Part shown: positions 1-10,010 of the stretch, one piece after another
Layout: each line of letters starts with the position of its first letter
Numbering within the stretch: position 1 is the stretch's first letter
Assembly: GCA_035048495.1 (NCBI GenBank)
Contig: CM068549.1
Coordinates: 3,257,059 to 3,321,058, forward strand
Origin: Euptelea pleiosperma
Lineage: Eukaryota > Streptophyta > Magnoliopsida > Ranunculales > Eupteleaceae
Length of the DNA stretch: 64,000 nt
Direction of reading: 5' to 3'
Program-made: the position numbers and the translations under genes
Notes under the pieces: generated by a model
What the model was told of the DNA's origin: nothing
Database searches by the model: none
What the model saw: only the letters and a program-made list of their open reading frames with translations

Positions 1-1012
1 AGTGTGGGTAGGGAGCGAAAGCTCAAAGAGGTAGAGTCAGGCTCAAGCCCATTAGGATACCCCTCCCTATCCCACAGAGGTGACCCCGTGGCGTGGCCCA
101 TGGGAGGTAAGTCTCTATCCTCGCCTTGAGTGCGATACAGAGTAATTTGGGTGAATCATTGCCGCATGTTTATTTGTTTTCTAGCAACAACTTATTCGAC
201 TTGCGTGGCGTGGCCGTTAATCAATCAACTCTAAGAGAGCAGACCCAGCTCCAAATTGAAACTGGGGGGATTTCATCACCCACCTCATCATTCCAACTGA
301 TTTGATCCCAAGGCTCCATTTAATTAAAAAGAATAAAGAAGTAGGGCCAATTAGCTCGGTGTTCTAGGAAAAATTCACACAAAGCGAACCCACTTAACAT
401 CCAATCGAAATAAGACCACGAGCGCGGGTCCCTGTTGTCTAACACACCCATAAGTCCCTACTACTCAAGTGCACTGAGCTCGACGTGGCATCTTGGACTA
501 TTCGGCGGTTAGTTGCGTGTGGACTAGGAACACGCACAAACCCTAGCTTAACCCGAGGAAACACTCTTCTTAAACACTTGACCAATCCAGTTAGTCTGGG
601 ACGTGCTTAAGACAGCCATTGTGCCGCACGTCTATCTAGGCTTCGGATTGCCTTGTTGTTAACTAGAGTTAGTACTAAAGAATTTGCTCTAAAGAGTGTA
701 GCCTGGTGAGAACCTCTGAGTGCAAACAGTTAGTCCGATGGCTAAAAGATAAACCAGTGGTCCGCCCACTGTCATAATCTACTCTAGCCCCAAAACTAAC
801 AAGATAATGCCTAAAATATATCATGATTGTTTAGAATAGGATTATCTGTGCTTGGTGTGCATCATTTAGGATCACTACTCCAGTGTCTCCTTTTGGCAAC
901 TTTTTGCCAAATCTTGGGCTTGCTTTTTCAAGTAGAAGCCCGGTTGGACCTATCCTAACCTTTGACTAACTCGATCTAAGAGTTAGTCCACCGCACCCCT
1001 CTATCTCCTCTG
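1..1012 (+). other. Untranslated leader of element A
   Basis: No open frame of note is present. The sequence is collinear with the reverse complement of about 48640-47730 in C and with a shorter stretch of B (7662-7897). Shared landmarks include the block around 775-850 (CCCCAAAACTAAC, then GCTTGGTGTGCATCAT) and the imperfect inverted pair TTGGCAAC/TTTTTGCCAA near 894-911. The stretch probably carries packaging or translation signals of the family, which is an inference from its conservation only. Confidence 0.7.
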
Positions 1013-2767
1013 ATGGTAGATGAACGGCCTCTGTATGAGACATACTACAATTTCTGTGAAAATCTAGGTAATCACTCTCAACAATGGTACGACAATTCTG
1101 CATCTCATCATGATACTCCAGTCTCGCATACTTCTATAGGGTATGACAATTACAGAGATTCGGAGTACAACTCTGTACTCCAAGAGCTTAAAAACTCAGT
1201 CGCTACCCTTCGTGCTGTGGTCCAGCAACCTGTGCACAATTCTCAGTTTGTAGGATATTACCCTCCTATCCCGCAAGATGTCTGTACCTTTTCATCTCCA
1301 ATGCAGACCTCCTATGACAACACTTATTATCCGGACAATAGGAGTCACCATAACTTTGGTTGGGAACAGTCTGCCCTCCCGCAGCAACTGCCGCAGGATA
1401 ATTATCCTTCCGGGTTCCATCAACCCAATGGAGAGTATGACTGGCAATACTCGGAGTCACAGTACCCATCATATCCGCAGAATGACTATTCTGATCAACA
1501 ATGGGCCCCTCAGGATTTTCAGAGTCAGCAGCTAGTCCCAGACTCCACTCTGCATTACAACTTTCATACCCAGTCGGACTACAATCAAGAGTTGGTACCT
1601 CAGCTCCCCTTGGCTGAATTGCCTCCATTGGCTACTAAACTCTATCTAACGGACCTTCTCTCTCAGTACATTGCCCAACAACAACAGTATTTCCAAGGTC
1701 TAGAGCACCAACAATAGCAATTTATGGAGAGCTTGGAGCAACGTCTAGTTCAATTAGAAAATGAGAGAGAGGAAGTCAACTTCACTAGCCCACCAATAGC
1801 CTATCCTGAGGAGAGTGACATGGCCACTGTCTATAATGAGGAGTCGCACAATTGGACCAAGTACCAGAATTGCCAGGATGAAATAGAAGTTGTTACCACC
1901 CCTAGATCAAGCCCAATTATTGAGGAACCAGTGTATCCTTATGCAGTGCCTTTAACAACACCAACTCTTGAACCTACCTTAGAGCAACCTATTTCTCACT
2001 CTAACTCTACTGACCCTGATGTCGATCTCCATGACACTAAATTGTGTCTCGATCGTAGGATCCCAACTGTCCTAGATCTACCGCTCCTCCCCACCTCCCT
2101 TGGATTGTGCAACAATAGTGATGAACCCGAGTCTCAATCTTTGGTGCCCTTAACAGCACCAACTTCTAGACCGAGCATAGAAGAACTCAGTTCCATCTCT
2201 ATCTCTGATAATTCTTTCTCTGCCCTAGATGCAGACATTCTTACTGATGAGCCATGTCTAGAACATGGGATTCCTGTTGTCCTGGACCTATCGTTCCCCA
2301 CCGAGGAGGAACATATTGAATGCAGGGAGTAGAACATCCCTATCGCATTAGGAAACCTCGAGGAAGAGGTCAACAGTTTTCGCCCGCCACCCTACATCGA
2401 TACTGTCGATGACCTGAGTGCTGTAGAGAGTCTACCACAAGACTCTCCCGAGAAAAACTTGTCCAAGTGTCTAGAACACTTTGAGTCTGACTTCATCTCG
2501 GAGTTAGACAATTCTGGTATTACTGATCTGTAGGAGTCTGCTCCATTCAGATACATTCCCACTACACTCAATAAGTTTGCGGCTCTACTAACCACAGTCA
2601 GAGAACCCACTACTACTCTCCTCTCAGTCTTTACTGAGAAGCTTCTCTCCCTCCCCGCTGAACTAAATGTTTTTGCGGGTCTGCTCAGAGAACTTACTGT
2701 CCTTCTCTCAGTCTACACTAAGAAAGACCTATTCTACATAGGTATACCTAGACAAGGGATAGGATAA
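1013..2767 (+). pseudogene. Degenerate gag/protease-linker ORF of element A (no enzymatic domains)
   Basis: From ATG 1013 to TAA 2765-2767 a single frame of 585 codons runs without any frameshift but is interrupted by three TAG codons at 1715, 2330 and 2531. The start corresponds to Met50 of the C polyprotein (MVDERPLYET against [10 protein letters not shown]). The frame then jumps over the conserved gag core to the equivalent of about residue 246 of C. It keeps the Q/Y/S-rich low-complexity part, loses the CCHC knuckle, skips the protease core, and resumes at the region around residue 805 of C, ending in the acidic linker before RT. The segment around a motif like NRIPVILG is present twice in tandem. 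The product would be about 580 residues, mostly disordered. Whether it is translated is unknown. Confidence 0.8.
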
Positions 2768-2809
2768 TTGTCTTTGTTCCACTTTAGGTGTCAGGAAGAC
2801 TGCAGATTC

Positions 2810-3140
2810 ACTCAGTCTCCATGAGTTTTAACCTGGTTGGGGGTACTTGATATACCCACATCATATCTAGCTAAAGACGTAAAACTTAGCGCTTTTGGAA
2901 AGGCAATTCCGATATTCCTAGAGTACATGAGTCTCATGCATTTGTTATTAACTGTTATATCATTAGAAATGCAGGTACATTCATTCTTCTGATCATCAGG
3001 TACCACACACTGTCGCGTTTCTGCGAACTTGGTAACATCCTCCCTGAACCTTTGCATCATTACTGATTTTTTTCATCATTTTATGTCCCAGTCATGAGCA
3101 CCGAGGACGGTGCTATATTTTGGTTGGGGGTGGGTATTTA
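2810..3140 (+). other. Conserved noncoding block with hairpin and internal G-rich tract (element A)
   Basis: This stretch follows the ORF stop and is strongly similar to 9670-10010 in B and, reversed, to 41605-41925 in C. It holds a perfect hairpin GCACCGAGGACGGTGC (3098-3113, 6-bp stem, AGGA loop) followed nine bases later by the tract GGTTGGGGGTGGG (3122-3134). An A-rich run follows. The G-rich tract resembles the true polypurine tract at 4721-4730 and could act as a second plus-strand primer. That role is inferred. Confidence 0.6.
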
Positions 3141-4720
3141 CCAAAACTCATGTATTCATTTTGATAAAAAAATAAAAGAAAATAAAAAAATAAAAAAATT
3201 CTTGTTTTTGGGTGGTTTTTGATGTTTTTTAAAGTTTTCTAGAATTTCAAAAATGTGTCAAATACCCTGACTTTGATTAGCTGAAAATCTCCGTTAAGTC
3301 AGTATTGAGGATGTCAATTTTTGTTAAAGGTTAGCTTTGAGTCAAGTCAAGTGTGGCTACAGCAGGTTTGAAAACTTAGAAAAACTCAAATTCGGCACAA
3401 TTGTACACTATCAACATCAGAGTCATCCTAAGTTTAGAAACTCTAGAGATCCTGTGAGAAGAATTGTGGAGACCTAACCCAATGAGCTTTCGAGCCTTTA
3501 ATCATTTCAGAGGGTTATACAACAATCCTGAGTCACAAGATGACTCACTATTCTTCATGCCCGCAATATTTGTTGAGAGATCTCATTATCTTTTGCTTCG
3601 ATCATAAAACTCGAAACCACATCACATTGGATTACTACGACAGAACCTTCTCTGTATCCAGTCAAGACAGTATACATGATAGTGCAAACCCTAGAAAATG
3701 ATTTAGGCCATTTTTCTGAACCGTTCAACCTTTTTACTCACCTGAATTATACTTCACTAGAAACTCCTTGAGCCTTTCTATAAAAGCCTTTTTCTTTGTA
3801 AACCCATCAACTTAAAACCAGTCCAGCTACGAAGCATGACTGGCTACCCTTATTTTGAGATGGACAAAAGAATAACTGATGAGGGTGTACCGTGAAAAGA
3901 AGAAAAATCAAAAGAAAAAGACAAGTGGTTCAGACTAAAAAGAATATATGAAAAAAAAGTATGAAAAAGAGCTGAAAAAGCAATTGAGCAGTCTCAGAAA
4001 TATCGAGAAAAAGAGAAAAAAATACAAATGAAGAAAAGAAACAGAAACTTGTTTTACACTAGCAAAAAAAACACAAGAAAATAGAGATATCCTCTCAAGA
4101 TCTTTGAAATCCTATATCTCTTTATTTTTCTACACCTGACCTAAGCCTCACTACAACCCAGGAAAGTCCTACTTGATTCTAGGATAGCATGATCATAAAA
4201 TGTGGAGATTGGAGAAAGAGAAGCTATAGAGTTTGATTTTACGTTCCCGAGTGAAGTGATATTCCAATCATGAGATCTTCTTCTATTAAAGATGTCCTTC
4301 CTTCAAATAATACATATGTGAGATCTTTGCTTTCATATATCAATACATCTCCTCACATATAAATTGAAAGAAAAAAAAGAAGACCCTTCTTGTGTGATTC
4401 ATTTCTAAGAGTTTTACAAGTGAGATTTGAGGTCGAGACATAAGAACTTAGAGGTGATCTGGAAGTCTTAACTCTTGGATGATGAGAATGTTGAGCACAC
4501 ACACACGCAGAGTCTGACTATTCTGGGTCATGATTATTAGTATGTAGTCCTGCAAAAACTTCCCAACTCTTTGCAAGCCTATAACTATTTTTTGCATCTA
4601 TTCGATAATTTGACGAACGGTGTTTTCCCTTAGCTAATTTGAAAAAAGTGTGCAGCATGTGCAGAGCCCTTTTAAACTCATTTATTTCGCACTAATTGCC
4701 AAAGATTGGCAATATGCTAG
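3141..4720 (+). other. 3' untranslated tail of element A
   Basis: AT-rich sequence with no ORF of interest, collinear with 10020-11565 of B and with 41500-39993 (reversed) of C. It includes A-rich tracts around 3900-4090 and a short (AC)n run near 4498-4505 that recurs in B (11345) and in C as (GT)n (40200). No env-like ORF is present in any of the three elements. Confidence 0.65.
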
Positions 4721-4730
4721 TTGGGGGTTG
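4721..4730 (+). promoter_or_regulatory. Polypurine tract of element A
   Basis: TTGGGGGTTG lies directly against the LTR start TGATATTCGC. The same G-rich string borders the LTR in B (11566-11575) and, reversed, in C (39979-39988). Position and conservation support its use as plus-strand primer. Confidence 0.7.
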
Positions 4731-5184
4731 TGATATTCGCTCAAAGTGCTTATTTTAAGCAATTATTCTTTTAGCATTATCGCACTCTCCTACGTAAAAC
4801 TACTCTATTTATCTACTTTTCTACGTAAGAGTCTCTTATGTTGCGTAGAACACATTTTTCTGGACGAAATGGTATATTTGCATGCATTAAACACATTTTT
4901 GGAAGTCTAGATGTAAAGTCGTTCTGATTAAGTCTTATTATGCGCTTTTTCTGTCGTATGAAACCTCGATTGGATGATTCTTGAGACTTACGGGCCCAGA
5001 TCGATCATGAAAGCCCATTATCAAAAGCTTAAAGAGCCCACAGGCTATGACTAGAAGATATGGGCCAAATACGGGCTAAAAAAGATGACCGAAGAGCCAG
5101 CCCAAAGAACGAGAGAACGGGAGAGCCAATAACCAAGGGACGGACTAAAGCATTTAAAGCCGCATGAATCAACAAGGAATGATG

Positions 5185-5249
5185 GCCTGCTCTACTGGTG
5201 AAGCGTGAGGAGCGACACAGTGAAGACCCGGGTTCCAGACCCTCTGCCA
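5185..5249 (+). other. tRNA-like module inside LTR
   Basis: A 65-base stretch ends in a T-arm-like stem-loop (GGG, loop TTCCAGA, CCC) followed by CTCTGCCA. The loop resembles a pol III B box (GGTTCRANYCC) with one or two deviations, and an A-box-like GGTGAAGCG lies upstream. The module recurs at 12030-12094 and 28241-28305. It may be a SINE or tRNA relic. I cannot fold a full cloverleaf, so it is not called as a tRNA gene. Confidence 0.35.
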
Positions 5250-6189
5250 GTGATTTTCTCTTCAATTTCTGACATTTTCTCTCTCATCTACCCTAATTCT
5301 CTCTCCTCTCTCTAAATCCTAATTTTCTCTCTCCTAGCTCTAATCGACTCTCTCTCCTCTCCACTTCAACCAGTCGATCATCTGATCAACCATCATGTCA
5401 TTCTCACCACCCGATCTCTCCCCCGTCACCCATCTAATCCCTCACTAAGCCAACCATCATCTATCCATGCCCTCAATTCAACCATCTGATCAATCAATTG
5501 GCCATCAAATCGATCAATCGATCATCCAATCTCTCCACTCTCAAAACCTCGCCATTAGATCGTCCTAGCTTCCCCATCATACCACGCGATCATTCCCAAT
5601 CACATTCTTCTCCCCTACATTTTCTCTTCCCTTGATCTGACTACTCACTTCTATACCACACGATCACCAATCGCATACCCTTAATCCTAACTTGACCCTA
5701 ACACCATCCATAGCCGTTAGACCCATCCTACCCTCCTCGATCAAACACTCACATTCACCCTCGATTGATCCAACGGCCCACATATACCATTTCTCTCTCC
5801 TCTACCCCACATTTTCTCTCTCTAAAAACCAACACATTTCTCTCTCATCCTCTCCTAAAAGTAGGCCCACAACCCTCCATGTAGAGAACGGCCTTTGGCC
5901 CGCTACACCTAGGCCCACATCCCCACGCTAACCCAAGAAATTAAAAACAAAATAATTGAAAAAAGAAAAAATAAAAAAATAAAATAAAAAAATATTTTAT
6001 TTAGAAACCGTGAGTTTCCAAAAGAGAAACCCACGGTTTCTCTATTTGAAGAGATCTTTCTCTTCTCTTCTTGGTTGGCCCTCCCCCTTCCTTTCTTCTT
6101 TCTTTTCCTCCTTTCTTCTTCTTCTTCTTGCCAGAGTTGTAGGTCTGCGACTCCGGCGGACTGGTTCATTTCACCACCATTTTCACCAA

Positions 6190-6212
6190 CCGGAGTTGCA
6201 GGTTGCAACTCC
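6190..6212 (+). repeat. Conserved LTR palindrome (copy in A/B shared LTR)
   Basis: Arm CCGGAGTTGCA, then GG, then TTGCAACTCC forms a long near-perfect inverted repeat. The same palindrome occurs in the LTRs of B (12930-12954) and C (38050-38074 and 50570-50594), in regions where the LTRs otherwise hardly align. The local sequence is pyrimidine-rich and repeats GTTGCA words. Confidence 0.6.
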
Positions 6213-7577
6213 AGTCTGCCCCCCCCCCCAACGATGTTCCTCCACCGTCTTCATCTCTTCTGCTTTCACGAGTTGCAGCTAGCAACTCCCCTCCTCCTCA
6301 AGGCGTTGCTACCTCTGCAACTCCGGCCACCATCACCGCTTGCACCGCCTCTTCTTCTTCATCTTCTCCACCTCCTGGCCAGCTACCTCACCAATCACCG
6401 TTCATCTTACTATCAGAAGGACTTGCGACTTCAGCAGGTCTGTTCTCTCCCTTTGCTCCTCTGTTGGGAGCACCCGAACCACCATCAACGGCTGCAACTC
6501 GTCGGTCTTCACTACAGCACCACCATCACCTCTATCCTCTACGCTCTCAACCTCTTTCCCATTAAATCTAGCCGTATGCACCTCCACCTTCTCCATCTCC
6601 ATCAAAACCTTCCGTTTTATCACCCTCAGTTGCCATCCTCGCCAAAACCACCATCCTCCATCTTTCAAACCATGAGCACACCATCTCCTTCTCCCTTTCG
6701 GCCACCACGTCACTGAAACCACCACCATTACATGGCCTGCAAGTGCAGGCTGTAGCCGCCTCCTTCCTCGTCTTTCCCCTCCAAAACAACCACCAAAGTC
6801 ACCACGGTCTCACTTGGCCCGTTTTCATAGCTACCCCATTCTCGGGCTGATCCACTCAAGGTAAGTCGAAAGGTATAAAAAAATAAAATAAAAAAATAAA
6901 AAAAATAAATAAATTTTCTTTCTCTCTCTTCCCTAGGTTCTCTCTCTAGAACCTTCACTTTCTCTCAAATTCCCCTCGCTAGATCCCAACCTTTCTCTCT
7001 CTAGGTTTCATCATCGAGTTCCTCTCTCCAAGATTAGTTTGGTTTCTCGCTCCATGTTCATCTATTTTTCTCTCTCTATCCTCTTATTTCTCTCTCTAGA
7101 AATCCCTTCCAAATCCTTTCTCTCTAAAACCCCCACTCTCTCTCTACCTTCTATTTCTAAAACCTATCTACTCTCTCTAGTTTTCTCTCTCTTCTCTTCC
7201 ACTCTCTCTTTAGTTTCTCTCTTTTATATGCTTTCTAGTTAGATTCATTTTCTTGTCTAATGATTGTAAGAACTTTTGATTAATGAATAAATTCAGTTGA
7301 TTATAATGTTTTAACACCGATAAATCCACCATTCTCACCTCACCATATTCTCCATTATTTTGTGACAATTTTCTGATATTGTATGCTCTTTAGTGCACTA
7401 ACATTAACCGGAGTGCGGATCGACATCCGACACGAATCCCTATACAAAATCTCATCTTTTTGCAGGATAATAGGATAAAAATTACAAATCTTGTTGATTC
7501 TAGAGTTTTTGTAACCAACGACGTGGAAAAGCCCTAGTTTCACCGATCCGACGACACGAAAAAACCCTACTTTCAAA

Positions 7578-7597
7578 TGGCCCCGTTGCCGCTCGGG
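7578..7597 (+). promoter_or_regulatory. Primer binding site of element B (tRNA-Asp type)
   Basis: TGGCCCCGTTGCCGCTCGGG starts two bases after the LTR. It differs from the site in C (TGGCG...) by one base. The first 14 bases of the C version are complementary to the 3' end of plant tRNA-Asp, the primer reported for Athila elements. Confidence 0.7.
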
Positions 7598-7897
7598 TTT
7601 ACGGGAGTGCGAAAAAGGACATAAAGACGAAATTGGAAAGTTGCTAAACGAAAAGCTGCTGTCATAATCTACTATAGCCCCAAAACTAACAAGATAATTC
7701 TAAAATATATCCTGACTGTTTAGAATAGGATTATCTGTGCTTGGTGTGCATCATATATCATTAGGATAGTGTTCCCTTCTGACAACTTTTTGCCAAGTCT
7801 AGGGCTCGCTTTTTAAGTGTATGCCCAATTAGACCTGTCCTAACTTTTGACTGATTCGATCTGAGAGTTAGTCTACCGCACCCCTCTATCCCCTCTA

Positions 7898-9623
7898 ATG
7901 GTAGATGAACTGCCTCTGTATGAGACCTACTACAGTTTCTATGAGAATCTAGGTGATCACTCTCAACAATGGTATAATAATTCTGCATATCATCATGACA
8001 CTCCAGTCTCGCACACTTCTACGGGGTATGACAATCATCGAGTTCCGGAGTACAAATCTGTACTCCAAGAGCTTAAAAATTCCATCTCTGCCCTTCATGC
8101 TGCGGTCCAGCAACCTGTGCATAATTCCCAGTCTGTAGGATATTACCCTCCTATCCAAGAAGAGTTCTATACTTTTCGTTCATTTCAATCTCCGATGCAG
8201 ACCTCCTATGATAACAATTACTATCCGGATACTAGAAGTCACCCTAACTTTGGTTGGAAATAGTCTGCTATCCCGCAGCAACTGCCGCAAGGCAATTATC
8301 CTCCCGAGTTTCATCAAACTAATGGAGAGTATGATTGCCACTACTCACAGTCACAGTACTCGTCATGTCCACAGAATGACTATTCTGATCAATAGTGGGC
8401 CCCTCAAGATTTTCAGAGTCAGCAGCTAGGCCCAGACTCCGCTTTGCCTTACAACTTTCATACCCAATCGGACTACAATCAAGAGTTGGCACCTCAGCTC
8501 CCTTAGCTGAACCGCCTCTGTTGGCTACTAAACCCAGTCTAGAGGACCTTCTCTTTCAGTACATTGCCCAGCAACAACAGTATTTCCAAGGTCTAGAGCA
8601 CCAACAACAACAATCTATGGAGACCTTGGAGCAACGTCTAGTTCAATTAGAAAATGAGAGAGAAGAAGTCAACTTTACTAGCCCACCAATAGCCTATCCT
8701 GAGAAGAGTGACATGGCCACCGTCTATAATGAGGAGTCGCACAATTGGACCAAGCACTAGAACTGCCCGGATGAAATAGAAGTTGTTATCAACCCTAGAT
8801 CAAGCCTGATTATTGAGGAGCTAGTGTATCTTTATTCGGTGCCTTTAACAGCACCAAATCTTGAACCTACCTCAGAGCAACCTATTTCTCACTCTACCTC
8901 TACTGACCCTGATGTCGATCTTCATAACATTGAGCTATGTCTCGATCGTAGGATCCCAACTATCATAGATCTATTGTTCCTCCCCGCCTTCCTTGGATTG
9001 TGCAACAATAGTGATGAACCCGAGTCTCAATCTTTGGTGCCCTTAACAGAACCAACTTCTGGACCGATCACAGAGGAACCCAGTTCCATCTCTATCTCTG
9101 ATAATTCTGTCTCTGCCCTGGATGTAAACATTCCTACCATTGAGCCGTATCTAGAAAATGGGACTCTAGTTGTTCTGGACCTACCGCTCCCCACCAAGGA
9201 TGAACATATTGAGTGTAGGGATTGGAACATCCTATCAAATTAGGAAACCTCAAGGGAGAGGTCAACAGTTTTCACCTGCCACCCTACGTCGATATTATTG
9301 ACGACCCGTGTGTCGTAGAGAGTCTAATTCAGGACTCTCCCGAAGATAAATTATCTAAGTGTCAAGAACACTTTGAGTCTGACTTCATCTTGAAGTCAGA
9401 CAATTCTAGTATTCCCGCAAAACTCAATGAGTTTGCGGCTCTGCTAACTACGGTCAGAGAACCCACTACTACTCTTCTCTCAGTCTTTACTGAGAAGCTT
9501 CTATCCCTCCCCGCTAAACTAAATGTTTTTGCGAGTCTGCTCAGAGAACTTACTGTCCTTCTCTCAATCTACACTGAGAAAGACCTGTTCTACACAGGTA
9601 TACCTAGACAAGGGATAGGATAA
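7898..9623 (+). pseudogene. Decayed gag/protease-linker ORF of element B
   Basis: The ORF starts at ATG 7898 (MVDELPLYET) and is homologous along its length to the ORF of A. It is broken by TAG codons at 8261, 8393 and 8758 and by two single-base deletions, near 8500 and near 9230. The three conceptual segments are 7898-8505, then the +1 frame to 9243, then a third frame to the stop at 9621-9623. It carries the same tandem duplication of the protease-flank segment as A, and has lost a short piece equivalent to 2515-2560 of A. It lacks the zinc knuckle and all catalytic domains. B is more decayed than A. Confidence 0.8.
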
Positions 9624-9669
9624 CTGTCTCCGTTCCACTTTAGGTGTCAAGAAGACTGCAGATTCTCTC

Positions 9670-10010
9670 AGTCTCCGTGAGTTTCAACCTGGTTGGAGGT
9701 ACTTGATATAACCCCGTCATGTCTGGCTGAAGACGTAAAACTTAGCACTTTCAGAAAGGCAATTCCGATATTCCTAGAGGACATGAGTCTCATGTATTTG
9801 TTCTTAACTATTATATCATTAGAAATGCAGGTATATTCATTCTTCCAATCATCAAGTACCACACACTGTCGAGTTTCTGCCGACTTGGTAACATACTCCC
9901 TGAACCTTTGCATCATCATCACCAATTTTTTATTATTTTATGTTCCGGTCATGAGCACCGAGGACGGTGCTGTATTTTGGTTGGGGGTGAGTATTTACCA
10001 AAACTCATGT
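9670..10010 (+). other. Conserved noncoding block with hairpin (element B)
   Basis: Equivalent to 2810-3140 of A. The hairpin GCACCGAGGACGGTGC is intact at 9955-9970 and is followed by GGTTGGGGGTGAG. The hairpin is unchanged although the adjacent ORF has decayed badly. Confidence 0.6.

Larger units (their letters stand above)
1..4730 (+). mobile_element. Element A: internal region of a non-autonomous Athila-type (Ty3/gypsy) retrotransposon, cut by the window edge
   Basis: The first bases match the reverse complement of the leader of the autonomous element C near 48640, so roughly 790 bases of A's leader and its 5' LTR should lie just outside the window. The order is leader, broken gag/protease-derived ORF, conserved noncoding block, long AT-rich tail, polypurine tract, LTR. 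RT, RNase H and integrase are absent, so A could move only with proteins supplied in trans. The 3' half (about 2810-4730) aligns with the same region of C at 41925-39979 on the opposite strand and with element B. Confidence 0.85.
4731..7575 (+). mobile_element. LTR shared by elements A (3') and B (5')
   Basis: The LTR begins TGATATTCGC and ends CTACTTTCA, with the polypurine tract of A on its left and the primer binding site of B two bases to its right. Length is about 2845 bp. The first ~530 bp and last ~200 bp match the other LTRs of this family in the window, while the centre (about 5280-7000) is pyrimidine-rich and hard to align with them. It contains a tRNA-like module, a strong palindrome at 6190-6212 and many CTCTCT runs between 6900 and 7230. 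No host DNA separates A from B, so one LTR serves both. Confidence 0.85.

Noticed and set aside
5185..5249. A functional tRNA gene
   Set aside because: Only a T-arm-like hairpin and weak A/B boxes are visible; no full cloverleaf could be drawn.
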